This document shows positions 43,122-56,839 of a DNA stretch of 64,000 nt, piece after piece. Position numbers and translations under genes: made by a program. The stretch is taken from contig JAEYGI010000070.1 of assembly GCA_023402395.1 (NCBI GenBank), positions 41,376-105,375 of the forward strand. Reading direction: 5' to 3'. How positions within the stretch are numbered: the stretch's first letter is position 1; every line of letters starts with the position of its first letter. The DNA comes from Bacillota bacterium. Lineage in GTDB: Bacteria; Bacillota; UBA4882; UBA8346. Below the pieces are notes generated by a model. The model ran no database searches. It was not told the origin of the DNA and saw only the letters and a program-made list of their open reading frames with translations.

Positions 43122-43193
43122 GGCCGCAATTTTTTACAAGCCCCCTTTCCATGGCCATGGCATACTAAAGAAAACCATCGCCCGGAGGGGATC

Positions 43194-44159
43194 ATGACGG
43201 AAAACCGTAACTGGCTCGGGCATGCGCTCGGGCTGATCACCATGCTGATCTGGGGAACCACCTTTATCGCAACCAAGGTGCTGTTGACGGATCTGACCCC
43301 GCTCGCCATCCTCTTTTACCGTTTCAGTCTCGGGTATCTCGCCCTATGGCTGATCCATCCCCGCGCCGTCCGGTTTCGGAACCTCAAGGAAGAACTGCTC
43401 TTTGCCGGCCTCGGACTCACCGGCATCGCCCTCTATTATCTGTTGGAAAATATCGCGCTCCAATACACCCTGGCCTCGAACGTCGGGCTGATCATCGCCG
43501 CCGCCCCGATGCTGACCGCGGTTATCGCCCATTTCGGCACCGGAGATGAGCGGCTCCGGCCCGGACTGGTTCACGGCTTCCTGATCGCTATGACCGGCGT
43601 CTTCCTGGTCATCTTTAACGGCAGTTTCGTGCTCCGGCTCAACCCGCTCGGCGACGCGCTGGCGTTTCTGGCCGCGCTGGTCTGGGCCGTCTATTCGGTG
43701 CTGCTGAAACGGGTCGATCCCGTCGTCAACCCAACCGTAGCAGTCCGTAAAAGCTTCTTTTATGGACTGTTGTTGATCGCGCCACTGCTAGCCCGGGAAC
43801 GCGCCGGTTTTCATTTCGGGATCCCCGGGCTCCCCGATTGGCCGTTGCTATTGAACTTGCTCTTTCTGGGGCTGGCCGCCTCGGCGCTCTGCTTTGTGAT
43901 GTGGGGCCGGGCCGTGCGGCTGATCGGCGCCGTAGCCGCCAGCAACTACATTTACCTGGTGCCCTTGATCACCATGCTGACGTCAATGATTGCGCTCCGG
44001 GAACGGGTCAACGGTTTGATGATCTTTGGCGGCCTGTTGATCCTCGGCGGAGTCTATCTAGCGGAGCGCGGCGCCGCCAGGAGCGGGCTCGCGACTCCCC
44101 GGAGCGGGATGTCACACGGCTTGGGAGGGCCAAACTCGAAGATCAAACCTTCCGAATAA
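43194..44159 (+). CDS. EamA/DMT-family exporter
   Basis: A 321-residue membrane protein with ten predicted helices in two EamA repeats: NWLGHALGLITMLIWGTTFIATKVLLTDL, VGLIIAAAPMLTAVIAHF in the first half and LGDALAFLAALVWAVYSVLLKR, NYIYLVPLITMLTSMIAL in the second. Such carriers export metabolites such as amino acids or drugs; the substrate is unknown. A CGGAGGGG site precedes the ATG. It lies 70 bases after the AraC gene on the same strand, so regulator and exporter are probably one unit. Confidence 0.9.
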   Translation: MTENRNWLGHALGLITMLIWGTTFIATKVLLTDLTPLAILFYRFSLGYLALWLIHPRAVRFRNLKEELLFAGLGLTGIALYYLLENIALQYTLASNVGLIIAAAPMLTAVIAHFGTGDERLRPGLVHGFLIAMTGVFLVIFNGSFVLRLNPLGDALAFLAALVWAVYSVLLKRVDPVVNPTVAVRKSFFYGLLLIAPLLARERAGFHFGIPGLPDWPLLLNLLFLGLAASALCFVMWGRAVRLIGAVAASNYIYLVPLITMLTSMIALRERVNGLMIFGGLLILGGVYLAERGAARSGLATPRSGMSHGLGGPNSKIKPSE

Positions 44160-44205
44160 ACATCCATAAATCTTTGAAAACTGGAATTAGCTGCTCCGCC
44201 CGTTC

Positions 44206-44238
44206 AACCGAAGAGGCTGTCGCCTCTTCGGTTTTTAA
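44206..44238 (+). terminator. Terminator of the AraC-EamA unit
   Basis: AACCGAAGAGG-CTGTCG-CCTCTTCGGTTTTTAA: an 11-pair stem with a T-run, about 45 bases after the EamA stop. Confidence 0.92.
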
Positions 44239-44414
44239 TTTCAATCCGGTTTTTGGATACCATTTTGAAACCATTTATTAATTAAATTGGAATTATTTAC
44301 AGTAAATAGAAGGATTTTGCCGAAAGATCGCCAATTTATTTCCAAAAGGATTTAAATCAGCGACTGTCCGTCATTATTCGACAATTCAAATCTGTCAGGA
44401 GGTGCCTTAAGCTC

Positions 44415-46505
44415 ATGCCCAGGATTTCATCGCAGTTTCTATTGTTGCTCTTGATCATCGCTACGGCGCTTGCCGCCGGTTGCGGCGGCGGTTCGAACCG
44501 GCCATCGCGGGCCACCGGCGCCATTAGCCTCAACATTTCGGATCAACTATTCAAGGCCAGGATCATCCAGCCCGGCCTCGACATGAACATCGCCGCCTAC
44601 GATATCCATGGCGCCGGCCCGGGAGACGAAAGCTTCGTCCGGGAGAACATTTCATCCGGCACCGTAGTGATCAACGCCCTTAAAGTCGGTGATTGGACAA
44701 TCACGGTGGATGGCAAAAACGGGGCCGGAACCATCATCGCCTCGGGCTATTCGGTCGCCGCGGTGGCGGCCGGCCAAACCGCCTCGCTTACCGTCGAAGT
44801 CCTGCCGTTGTCCGGCAACGGGGTGCTCAAGATCGCCCTATCCTGGCCCGCCGGCCGTATCGCCAACCCGGTGGTGGAGGCGACCCTGGCCCCATCCGGC
44901 GGTTCGCCGGCTCCGATCAGTTTTGCAATGGCCGGGGACAACCTGTCGGCGACCTATGAAAACAACAGCCTGCCGGTGGGTTATTATACACTGAACGTCA
45001 AATTGCGCAACGGAACCGCTCAGGTCTGGGGGGCCGTGGAGGCGGTCCGGATTCTGTCCGGCCAGACTTCAGCCGGAGGCTTCCCGCTTTCCAAGGATGA
45101 CCTGGACTCTCCCGAAGGTGGGATTGAGATCGGCATCGCCCCCGACCTGCATAATCCGATCGAGGTTACTTTCTCCGGCCATTCAAGCGTCCTTACCCAG
45201 GGCTCGGAAATGACCGTGACCGCTACCACCACTCGGCCGGTCGATTCCTATCAATGGTATCTCAACGGCGCGCTTCTGTCCGGATTCCCCGGTCCGGCCG
45301 TGACCGTGGGCAACGGTCTCACCCGCCAGAACCACCGGCTCGATCTGATCGTCGCCAAAGATGATCTGATCAGTTCCGGCACGGTGCTGTTCGGCGTGGT
45401 CGCCGCCGGTTCCACCCCGATACCAGGCGTCACCCCGACCCCGAGCGGCAACCCGCCGGGAAGGCCCATCTCCGTGATCGCCGCGGGCGGCGATCACAGC
45501 CTAGCCGCTAAAAACGACGGGACCGTCTGGGCCTGGGGCCTAAACAGTTCCGGGCAATTGGGCAACGGAACAACTACTTCAAGCAGCGTTCCGATGCGAG
45601 TCTCCGACCTTACCGACGTCAAGCAGGTGGCCGCCGGAAAGGCCCACAGCCTGGCGCTGACTCGGAGTGGAATTCTTTACGCCTGGGGTAGCAACCAGTA
45701 CAGTCAGATCGGTAGCGGCGCCAATCCCGTAACAACTCCCGCTCAAATCCTGGCTGACGTAAAAAGCATGGACGCAGGGGGGAATTTTAACGTGGCCCTG
45801 AAGAGCGACGGGACGGTCTGGACCTGGGGCCAAAATGACTATGGGCAACTCGGGATCGGCAATACCGTCAATCAGAGCCAGCCCCAGCCGGTTCCAGGGC
45901 TGAGCAATATGAGCATGGTCTCGGCCGGGATCCATTTCTGCCTGGCGCTCAAGAATGACGGCACCGTCTGGGCCTGGGGCGATAATGGTTCGGGCCAACT
46001 TGGGTCCGGTTCAACCGGCAATTCCCCGGTCCCGGTTCAAATCACGACGCTTTCGGACGTCAAAACGATCGCCGCCAGTTCCGGTCATTGCCTGGCGGTA
46101 AAAAATGACGGAACGCTCTGGGGTTGGGGAGCCAACAGCTACAAGCAGATCGCCAATCGAAGCGAAATCAAGCTGCCAACGCCGGTTCAGATCCCCGCCC
46201 TTTCCGATGCCAGCGCCGTTGCTGCCGGAGATTATCATTCCATGGCTCTGAAAGCCGATGGCTCCGTCTGGGCCTGGGGCAGCAATGGCTCGGGGCAATT
46301 GGGCAATGGGACGACCACCGCCAACCCCACGCCATCCCCGGTTGGTTCCCTGAATGCGACGCTAATTGCAACCAAATACAATCATAACCTGGCCCTTACC
46401 TCGGCCGGAACCGTTTATTCCTGGGGGAATAATCTTTATGGGAAATTGGGGCAAGGGACAACCAGCACGGCTGGAACCACTCCGGCTCAAGTATCCGGGT
46501 TCTAA
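44415..46505 (+). CDS. RCC1-repeat beta-propeller lipoprotein
   Basis: The 696-residue product has a lipoprotein signal (LLLLLIIATALAAGC, lipobox LAAGC with Cys near 22), a long N-terminal part with Ig-like or immunoglobulin-fold features (about 25-350, containing several beta-rich segments), and seven C-terminal RCC1 repeats (about 353-690), each with a W-x-WG pattern such as GGDHSLAAKNDGTVWAWG and GDYHSMALKADGSVWAWG. Seven blades make a complete propeller. AGGAGG lies 13 bases from ATG 44415. It should be anchored at the cell surface; likely ligand-binding or adhesive. Neighbours do not specify its role. Confidence 0.9.
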   Translation: MPRISSQFLLLLLIIATALAAGCGGGSNRPSRATGAISLNISDQLFKARIIQPGLDMNIAAYDIHGAGPGDESFVRENISSGTVVINALKVGDWTITVDGKNGAGTIIASGYSVAAVAAGQTASLTVEVLPLSGNGVLKIALSWPAGRIANPVVEATLAPSGGSPAPISFAMAGDNLSATYENNSLPVGYYTLNVKLRNGTAQVWGAVEAVRILSGQTSAGGFPLSKDDLDSPEGGIEIGIAPDLHNPIEVTFSGHSSVLTQGSEMTVTATTTRPVDSYQWYLNGALLSGFPGPAVTVGNGLTRQNHRLDLIVAKDDLISSGTVLFGVVAAGSTPIPGVTPTPSGNPPGRPISVIAAGGDHSLAAKNDGTVWAWGLNSSGQLGNGTTTSSSVPMRVSDLTDVKQVAAGKAHSLALTRSGILYAWGSNQYSQIGSGANPVTTPAQILADVKSMDAGGNFNVALKSDGTVWTWGQNDYGQLGIGNTVNQSQPQPVPGLSNMSMVSAGIHFCLALKNDGTVWAWGDNGSGQLGSGSTGNSPVPVQITTLSDVKTIAASSGHCLAVKNDGTLWGWGANSYKQIANRSEIKLPTPVQIPALSDASAVAAGDYHSMALKADGSVWAWGSNGSGQLGNGTTTANPTPSPVGSLNATLIATKYNHNLALTSAGTVYSWGNNLYGKLGQGTTSTAGTTPAQVSGF

Positions 46506-46548
46506 AAGCGAGGGATAAAGCCCTATCAAAAGTATTGTAAATAACAAG

Positions 46549-46578
46549 AAACGCCGCGGCGTAAGTCCTCGGCGTTTT
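46549..46578. terminator. Terminator after the RCC1 gene
   Basis: AAACGCCG (46549-46556) pairs with CGGCGTTTT (46570-46578); it lies between the RCC1 gene and the small minus-strand gene and may serve both. Confidence 0.75.
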
Positions 46579-46610
46579 ACGATCTGCCCAAGCATAACCT
46601 GCTCCGAACG

Positions 46611-46724
46611 TCAGTACTTGTTGCCATTGGGCTTGATTGGGCGCGGCGGCGGGGGGGGATTTTGGATGGTGGCCGGGGGTTTGATCCCACCCCGGTTGAT
46701 GGTGCCTTCCAATATTTTTCCCAT
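46611..46724 (-). CDS. Small proline-rich peptide (37 aa)
   Basis: ATG 46724 has GGAGG eight bases upstream. The ORF encodes 37 residues: MGKILEGTINRGGIKPP, then TIQN followed by five consecutive prolines, PRPIKPNGNKY, stop. It is Lys/Asn/Pro/Gly-rich and has no hydrophobic segment, so it looks like an unstructured or substrate peptide. The good ribosome binding site and compact coding make it likely to be translated, although evidence is limited to sequence. No modification enzyme is next to it; the DUF6338-like membrane gene is about 500 bp away. Confidence 0.5.
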   Translation of the reverse strand: MGKILEGTINRGGIKPPATIQNPPPPPRPIKPNGNKY

Positions 46725-47238
46725 ACGAATCCTCCTTCTGCTTATCTGGGCGTTCAAAAACTTATTGCAACAGATGTAACTTGAAGCATTGCTTCGTCAC
46801 TCTTGCGGTAAATTGTTTGTTTCCGGGCGATCCGGAGAATTGATGATTGCCGGAATTTGATTGATTTTATCGGAAAATAGGAGGCCAGGGTTTCAAATAT
46901 GGTTTCCAGGCTCGCCGGAAACCGCTCCGGAGCCGGAAAAAATCGGTTTCTAGCGGAAGAATGGAGTCCGGAACCGCCGGCAAGGCCAAATATTGCCGGG
47001 ATGGAATGACCGGAAGGGCAAATTGATTTCTCAAAGCGGATTTCCCACTCCGGTCATATGGGCCGGATTAGAAGCTCCAGGCATTTACGCTGTTTCCTTC
47101 CCCCAAATCCAATCGCATCATCGATCCATTATACCCGTGGTTGCGGCGGGTCGTGCGCCGGCCGGCGGCAAAATGTCTTTGGGACCATTATAAGATCACG
47201 GATGTTACGCCAACCGCCCCGGATTTAAACCGGAAGTC
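46725..47238. repeat. Intergenic with dispersed CCGGAA-rich repeat copy C
   Basis: The core 46925-47012 aligns without gaps with 63425-63512 (GCTCCGGAGCCGGAAA and ACCGCCGG...CCAAAT..TTGCCGGGATGGAATG versus TTTCCGGAGCCGGAAA...TATCCCGGAGGAAATG). No gene seen in the rest. Confidence 0.7.
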
Positions 47239-47871
47239 TCAGCAATCGGCGGCGATCACCGGGACCTCGATGGTAAAGTCCGCGTCCTCCCTGGAAAGGT
47301 AAAGGGCTTCCACTGAATACAATTCTTCGGAGGTCGACAGGCTATAGACCGTAACGTCCTCCAGCAGCAACTCCCTTTTCTCCTGAGTGTCCGAATAGAC
47401 CAGCACTTTCCCCATGTAAACCAAGCCGTATTTGTGATCCCGAAAATAGATCCATTCCACGCTGGAGGAATTGAGCAGGAAAGTCCAGACATCCTGGTCG
47501 CCGTAACGGGTGGTGGCGCCTATGCGGGAGCCCAATTTGTTGATTAATTTATTGGTATGCGCATAGGATGCGATCAAGGCCAGAACCAATCCGATCAAGG
47601 TGGCGGAAAGGATCACCGAGCCGTTCGGATTGTTCCAGGCGTCAAAAAACGGGTCGAAGGCGCTGACATAAGGGTTGAAAAGCCCGCACCGGCTCAAAAT
47701 AAAGAGCCCCAGATCACAAAACGCGTAACTTAAGATCGAAAACAATAAAATCTGAATGAAATACTGCAGGCTCTCCTTGCGGCCGCCGGTCAGGATCCGG
47801 TAAACCTGCGCGGCGATGATCCCCGGAATCACCAGGAAGACCACTCGGATGAATAACGGGCTCATATTCAT
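47239..47871 (-). CDS. Membrane protein resembling DUF6338
   Basis: A 210-residue protein with three or four hydrophobic segments in the N-terminal half (FIRVVFLVIPGIIAAQVYRIL, LQYFIQILLFSILSYAFCDLGLFIL and VILSATLIGLVLALIASY) and a cytoplasmic C-terminus with WTFLLNSSSVEWIYFRDHKYGLVYMGKVLVYSDTQ and LYSVEALYLSREDADFTIEVP. The combination of a short helical bundle and a small beta-rich tail resembles the DUF6338 family, which is found near mobile or defence genes in some genomes. Function unknown; similarity judged by eye. Confidence 0.65.
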   Translation of the reverse strand: MNMSPLFIRVVFLVIPGIIAAQVYRILTGGRKESLQYFIQILLFSILSYAFCDLGLFILSRCGLFNPYVSAFDPFFDAWNNPNGSVILSATLIGLVLALIASYAHTNKLINKLGSRIGATTRYGDQDVWTFLLNSSSVEWIYFRDHKYGLVYMGKVLVYSDTQEKRELLLEDVTVYSLSTSEELYSVEALYLSREDADFTIEVPVIAADC

Positions 47872-48037
47872 CGTTTTTTAACCTCCCGGCCCCGCGGCCA
47901 AATTGCAAGAGTCGCCCGCAGGCCACCGATCCGGCGAACGGTTTTTGCGGAAATTAGCAGCGTGATGCATATCCTGTTCCGCGCCTTCAAAGACTACTTA
48001 AATAAAAAGCATCGGCACCATCACGAAAGGACCGCTC

Positions 48038-48667
48038 ATGCCCATCCTTCCCGCCCAAATCATTCAATCCCACCCCTGGCACGGCATACCGCCCGGCCCC
48101 GAAGCCCCGGAGATCGTCAACGCTTTCATCGAAACCGTACCGTTTGATACCGTTAAGTACGAAATCGACAAAGTCACCGGCCATCTGAAGCTGGACCGGC
48201 CCCATAAGTATTCCAGCCTTTGTCCAACTCTGTACGGGTTTATCCCCCAGACCTTTTGCGCCGAAACGGTGGCGGCCTTTGCCGCTGAACGCCGCGGCGC
48301 GCCGCGGCTCTCCGGCGACCGGGATCCGCTCGATATCTGCGTCCTTACCGAAAGCACCATCACCCGGAGCGCGATTTTGGTGACGGCTCGGCCCATTGGC
48401 GGTTTCCGGCTCTTCGACCGGGACGAAGTCGATGACAAAATCATCGCGGTGCTGGCCGACGACTCGGTATTCGGCGGTTTCACCCGCCTGAGCCAGATCC
48501 CCCCGGGACTGCTGGAACGGTTGAAACATTACTTTCTCACTTACAAGGAGTCGCCGGAGGAATCGGCCGCCGGCCGCTTGATTGCAATCTCCGAAGTCTA
48601 TGACGCGGAAGAGGCCAAAGTGGTCATTGTCAAATCAATTCAGGATTATCGCCAAAGCTTCGCGTAA
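48038..48667 (+). CDS. Inorganic pyrophosphatase, family I-like
   Basis: A 209-residue soluble enzyme that cleaves pyrophosphate to phosphate. It has KYEIDKVTGHLKLDRP, LYGFIPQTFC, GDRDPLDICVL (signature D-x-D-P-x-D, with Arg at the second position), GGFRLFDRDEVDDKIIAVL, and a C-terminal DYRQSF. The Lys-Tyr-Glu pattern and acidic clusters match family I PPases. It is longer than the 170-175 residues of the bacterial type, by an N-terminal extension of about 30 residues. AAAGGA lies six bases before ATG 48038. Confidence 0.9.
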   Translation: MPILPAQIIQSHPWHGIPPGPEAPEIVNAFIETVPFDTVKYEIDKVTGHLKLDRPHKYSSLCPTLYGFIPQTFCAETVAAFAAERRGAPRLSGDRDPLDICVLTESTITRSAILVTARPIGGFRLFDRDEVDDKIIAVLADDSVFGGFTRLSQIPPGLLERLKHYFLTYKESPEESAAGRLIAISEVYDAEEAKVVIVKSIQDYRQSFA

Positions 48668-48690
48668 CCCGGCCACGATCGTACGGTTTA

Positions 48691-48699
48691 TGATATAAT
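48691..48699 (+). promoter_or_regulatory. Extended -10 promoter candidate for the Fpg/Nei gene
   Basis: TGA followed by TATAAT (48694-48699), about 65 bases before the glycosylase start. No convincing -35 at 17 bases. Confidence 0.45.
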
Positions 48700-48762
48700 A
48701 TTATATTAAGACCCAAAAATGATATTCGTTATGGGAATCACGGGAAAGGAACTGAGGACGCC

Positions 48763-49548
48763 ATGCCCGAATTGCCCGATCTGGAAGTCTTCCGGGGGAA
48801 TTTAACCAAGCATCTGCTTAACCGCGCCTTGCTCGCCATCGGAATCGGCAACCCCAAGAATGTTTCACCGGCCTCAGGCCCGCTGCTGGACCAATTGATC
48901 GGCCAGCCGCTGACCGGGATCGAACGTAACGGCAAAGAGTTGTTCTTCTGCTTTCCCGGGCAAAAGTCGTTCGCTGTCCACTTGATGCTCAAAGGAAAAT
49001 TTCATCTTTGTGATGGCCGGGAACAAGCCGCGGCCGTAGGGTACCGGATCGCAACCTTTGATTTTGACGGCCGGATTCTGGTGATCAATGATCCCGGCCG
49101 GTTGTGCAAAGTTCAATTTATGCCGCGAGTCACCGCGGTTCCGGACGCCCTGAGCCCCGAATTCAGCCTGGATTACCTGGCGGAACGTTTGCGCGGGAAT
49201 CTGGCGTTGAACATCAAAGCCTTTCTGATCGACCAAAAAATGGTCAAAGGGATCGGAAACGCCTATGCCGATGAAATTCTGTGGGAAAGCCGGATCGCGC
49301 CGCAATCGCTGTGCGAAAACCTGCCTCCGGCCGTGGTTGCGCAACTTCATGCCAGTATCCGCGGCGTGCTCACGGAGGCCATCGCCAGTATTCGCAACGA
49401 AGCGCCGGAGATCATCGGCGGCGAGATCCGGAGTTTTTTGAAAGTCCATAATCCACGCCGTCAAACCTCCCCAACCGGCAAACCGATTCAAGTCAGGCAA
49501 ATCTCCTCCAAAACCACTTATTTCACGGATGAACAGGTTTTGTATTAA
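48763..49548 (+). CDS. Fpg/Nei-family DNA glycosylase without zinc-finger cysteines
   Basis: The 261-residue product begins MPELPDLEVFRG; the N-terminal PE (after Met removal) and the downstream Lys of the LKGKF region give the catalytic set for base excision with beta/delta elimination. GIGNAYADEILW (helix-two-turn-helix) is intact. The C-terminal hairpin reads NPRRQTSPTGKPIQVRQISSKTTYFTDEQ, where the four zinc Cys of the usual C-x2-C...C-x2-C finger are replaced by Ser, Gly, Ser/Thr and Asp. It should be a zincless-finger glycosylase, as described for NEIL1 and plant and viral relatives. Substrate preference uncertain. Confidence 0.88.
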   Translation: MPELPDLEVFRGNLTKHLLNRALLAIGIGNPKNVSPASGPLLDQLIGQPLTGIERNGKELFFCFPGQKSFAVHLMLKGKFHLCDGREQAAAVGYRIATFDFDGRILVINDPGRLCKVQFMPRVTAVPDALSPEFSLDYLAERLRGNLALNIKAFLIDQKMVKGIGNAYADEILWESRIAPQSLCENLPPAVVAQLHASIRGVLTEAIASIRNEAPEIIGGEIRSFLKVHNPRRQTSPTGKPIQVRQISSKTTYFTDEQVLY

Positions 49549-49692
49549 TATAAATGCATTGGTATTAAACTCATCGGTGTACCATCGCTCATGACCCGCT
49601 TCCCGAATTGGAAAACGCCACTTTAAAACGGTTTCCGCCTCGGCTGATACCTCTGGCTGTCTTTTTGTATAATGTATTTTTCCGCAAAAATA

Positions 49693-49721
49693 TTGACACA
49701 ACCCCAATCAAATTATACAAT
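49693..49721 (+). promoter_or_regulatory. Promoter of gltBD
   Basis: TTGACA (49693-49698), 17-base spacer, TACAAT (49716-49721), about 90 bases upstream of the glutamate synthase start. The spacer upstream (49549-49692) is otherwise featureless. Confidence 0.75.
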
Positions 49722-49814
49722 TCTAAGTAATCATCTTGTTTTATCGGAAATGAATTCCGCATCACGGAAAACGGATATTATTTTACGAGATCAGACGAGA
49801 AAGGTTTGAGCCGG

Positions 49815-54410
<4,596 letters not shown>

Positions 54411-54501
54411 GTTCGGCCCCTGACGCTACTGCACCGGGCTAAACAGCAAATCCAAGGTCAAAACCGTTATACTGTCGGACTGTGATTGGAGAGGATAACC
54501 A

Positions 54502-55986
54502 ATGGGCAAACCCACCGGATTTATGGAATACCAACGGCAAACGCCCCCCGACCGGCCGCCGCTGGAACGCATCGGCGACTGGAAAGAGTTTCATCTACAC
54601 ACTAGTGGCGAGGAGCGTCGGACGCAAACCGCCCGCTGCATGGACTGCGGGACCCCCTTTTGCCATAGCGGGCTTCTGATCAATGGGATGGCTTCGGGTT
54701 GTCCGATTAACAACCTGATCCCGGAATGGAACGATCTGGTGTTCCGGGGTCTCTGGAAAGAAGCCCTGCATCGCTTGCACCGCACCAATAACTTTCCGGA
54801 GTTTACCGGCAGAGTCTGTCCCGCTCCCTGTGAGGGCTCATGCACACTGGGGATCAATGAACCGCCGGTAACCATCAAAAATAACGAATGCGACATCATT
54901 GACCGGGCCTTCGCCGAAGGCTGGGTGGTTCCCGAACCTCCGGCCCGGCGCACCGGGAAAAAAGTGGCGGTGATCGGCTCCGGTCCGGCCGGGCTCGCCT
55001 GCGCCGCGCAACTGAACCAAGCCGGCCATTGGGTCACTGTTTTTGAACGGGCTGACCGGGTCGGCGGCCTCCTGATGTACGGCATCCCCAATATGAAGCT
55101 GGATAAGACCGTGGTTCAACGCCGGGTCGACCTGATGGCCGCCGAGGGGGTCACCTTCGTGACCGGCACCGAGGTCGGCGTCGATTACCCCGCCGCCAAG
55201 CTCCGGTCGGAGTTTGACGCCGTGGTGCTCTGCGGCGGGGCCACCAAGCCCCGCGACCTGCCCATCGAAGGCCGGAACCTGAAAGGGATCCATTTCGCCA
55301 TGGAGTTCCTGAAAGCAAACACCAAAAGCCTGCTGGATTCGGGACACCGTGACGGCAGCTATATCTCAGCCAAGGGCAAAAACATCATCGTTATCGGCGG
55401 CGGTGACACCGGCACCGACTGTGTCGCCACTTCCTTGCGGCATGGCTGCAAGAGTCTGGTCCAGTTCGAGATCGTTCCCAAGCCGGCGTCGGACCGGACC
55501 CCTGACAACCCTTGGCCGCAATGGCCCAAAGTGCTTAAAGTTGATTACGGTCAGGAGGAAGCCCTGGCCCAATACGGAATCGATCCCCGGATCTTCTGTA
55601 TCAATACCGTTCGGTTCGTCGGCGACGCGGACGGCGCGGTCAAGGAAGTCCATACCGTTCAGGTCCAGTGGCAAAAGGATGCCAGCGGCCGCTATCTCCC
55701 GTGCCAGATTCTGGGGAGCGAAAAAGTTTACCAGGCCGAACTGGTCTTGCTGGCCATGGGCTTCCTCGGCCCCGAGGATACGCTATTGGAACAATTGGGC
55801 GTGACCCGGGACAATCGGAGCAATGTTCAAGCCGAGTACGGCACATTCACCACTAACGTAGCGGGCGTCTTTTCAGCCGGCGACATGCGCCGCGGCCAGA
55901 GCTTGGTGGTCTGGGCCATCAACGAGGGCCGAATGGCGGCCAGGGAATGCGACCGTTACCTGATGGGCGAGACCTATCTGCCTTGA
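54502..55986 (+). CDS. gltD: Glutamate synthase small subunit (NADPH-linked)
   Basis: The 494-residue product carries electrons from NADPH to GltB. It has the N-terminal 4Fe-4S Cys set (CMDCGTPFCH, GCPINNLIPEWN, CPAPCEGSCTLG), an FAD-binding GSGPAGLACAAQL site near residue 152, and an NADPH-binding IGGGDTGTDCVATS site near 296, then a second FAD-contacting GVFSAGDMRRGQSLVVWAI segment. A GGAGAGGATAACC site precedes the ATG. It is 90 bases downstream of gltB on the same strand and is very likely co-transcribed. Confidence 0.96.
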   Translation: MGKPTGFMEYQRQTPPDRPPLERIGDWKEFHLHTSGEERRTQTARCMDCGTPFCHSGLLINGMASGCPINNLIPEWNDLVFRGLWKEALHRLHRTNNFPEFTGRVCPAPCEGSCTLGINEPPVTIKNNECDIIDRAFAEGWVVPEPPARRTGKKVAVIGSGPAGLACAAQLNQAGHWVTVFERADRVGGLLMYGIPNMKLDKTVVQRRVDLMAAEGVTFVTGTEVGVDYPAAKLRSEFDAVVLCGGATKPRDLPIEGRNLKGIHFAMEFLKANTKSLLDSGHRDGSYISAKGKNIIVIGGGDTGTDCVATSLRHGCKSLVQFEIVPKPASDRTPDNPWPQWPKVLKVDYGQEEALAQYGIDPRIFCINTVRFVGDADGAVKEVHTVQVQWQKDASGRYLPCQILGSEKVYQAELVLLAMGFLGPEDTLLEQLGVTRDNRSNVQAEYGTFTTNVAGVFSAGDMRRGQSLVVWAINEGRMAARECDRYLMGETYLP

Positions 55987-55991
55987 CGGAC

Positions 55992-56633
55992 TTAATTCAT
56001 TTGATTCAAAACGCCTCCGGCCAACGGAGGCGTTTGTTTTTGGAGCCTGGCGGCGGCGCCGGCCACCGCCAGCCGGGCTCGGTCATACAATTCAAAGGTC
56101 TGCCGCGCTTGATCCGGTTGCTGATAAACCTTCCAAAATCCACTGCAAAGGTAATTCCGGCCCTGATGCTTGATAAAACCCCGTACATCCGGAGCCGGAA
56201 TGCCGAGAAAGATGCCAATCTCGTGCGGAAACGGCGTCTGACCGCATTGCCGCGCCAAATGGCGTAGCGTCGGCTCAACCCCTTCGTATTCCGGAAATCC
56301 GCGCTCCCCAAGCAACGCCTGGTTTTCCGGACAACGCAACGTCTGACCGAGCAGCAGGCTGTTATAAAACAGCACGAGGCTTCCCGCAACGCCTTCCCGC
56401 AGCTCGAAGTAATCAACCCCGAACGTTTGCCCGAACTCCCGGCCGAAATCCGCCCGGTAATCCCGCCAGAGCTGGTCCGGACTCCGGAGCCCCCGGTCGA
56501 AGCCAAGCAGCGAGGCAGGCTTCACATTTAATAGCGTCGGTGCGGCGTGAAATAAGATCCGGCTGACCAGATAGTCACGGCCAGCCAGGTGATTCTGATA
56601 CAGAAGGTACCCTAGGATGATATCGTCGACCAC
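55992..56633 (-). CDS. DUF3793-family protein
   Basis: A 213-residue soluble protein. The hallmark is PFPHEIGIFLGIPAPDVRGFIKHQG and NYLCSGFWKVYQQP near residues 135-170, the DUF3793 pattern common in anaerobic Firmicutes; earlier it has FHAAPTLLNVKPASLL and CPENQALLGERGFP. Function is unknown; it often lies near iron- or heme-related genes. The last 13 residues are encoded by the gltBD terminator, so the two converging units overlap at their ends. Confidence 0.82.
   Translation of the reverse strand: MVDDIILGYLLYQNHLAGRDYLVSRILFHAAPTLLNVKPASLLGFDRGLRSPDQLWRDYRADFGREFGQTFGVDYFELREGVAGSLVLFYNSLLLGQTLRCPENQALLGERGFPEYEGVEPTLRHLARQCGQTPFPHEIGIFLGIPAPDVRGFIKHQGRNYLCSGFWKVYQQPDQARQTFELYDRARLAVAGAAARLQKQTPPLAGGVLNQMN
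56009..56040 (+). terminator. Terminator of gltBD inside the DUF3793 coding end
   Basis: AAACGCCTCCG-GCCAA-CGGAGGCGTTTGTTTTT: an 11-pair stem with a T-rich tail. It lies within the coding region of the converging DUF3793 gene. Confidence 0.85.
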
Positions 56634-56839
56634 CGGCCCACTCCCAAACCCACTATATAAGATAGGTTTTCTCGAATCGGGCTTGAAGATTCAAAAAGAT
56701 GAGCCTGGCTGACGGTCACTGGCGTTCCGACCGGCCAGGATTTAATTTTTTCTTAAACTATCCATAATTTGAGAAGGTAAGGTAACTTAATCATCGAATT
56801 TTACTATGCTTACAATTAAGAATTATTGGAGGTGTATCC

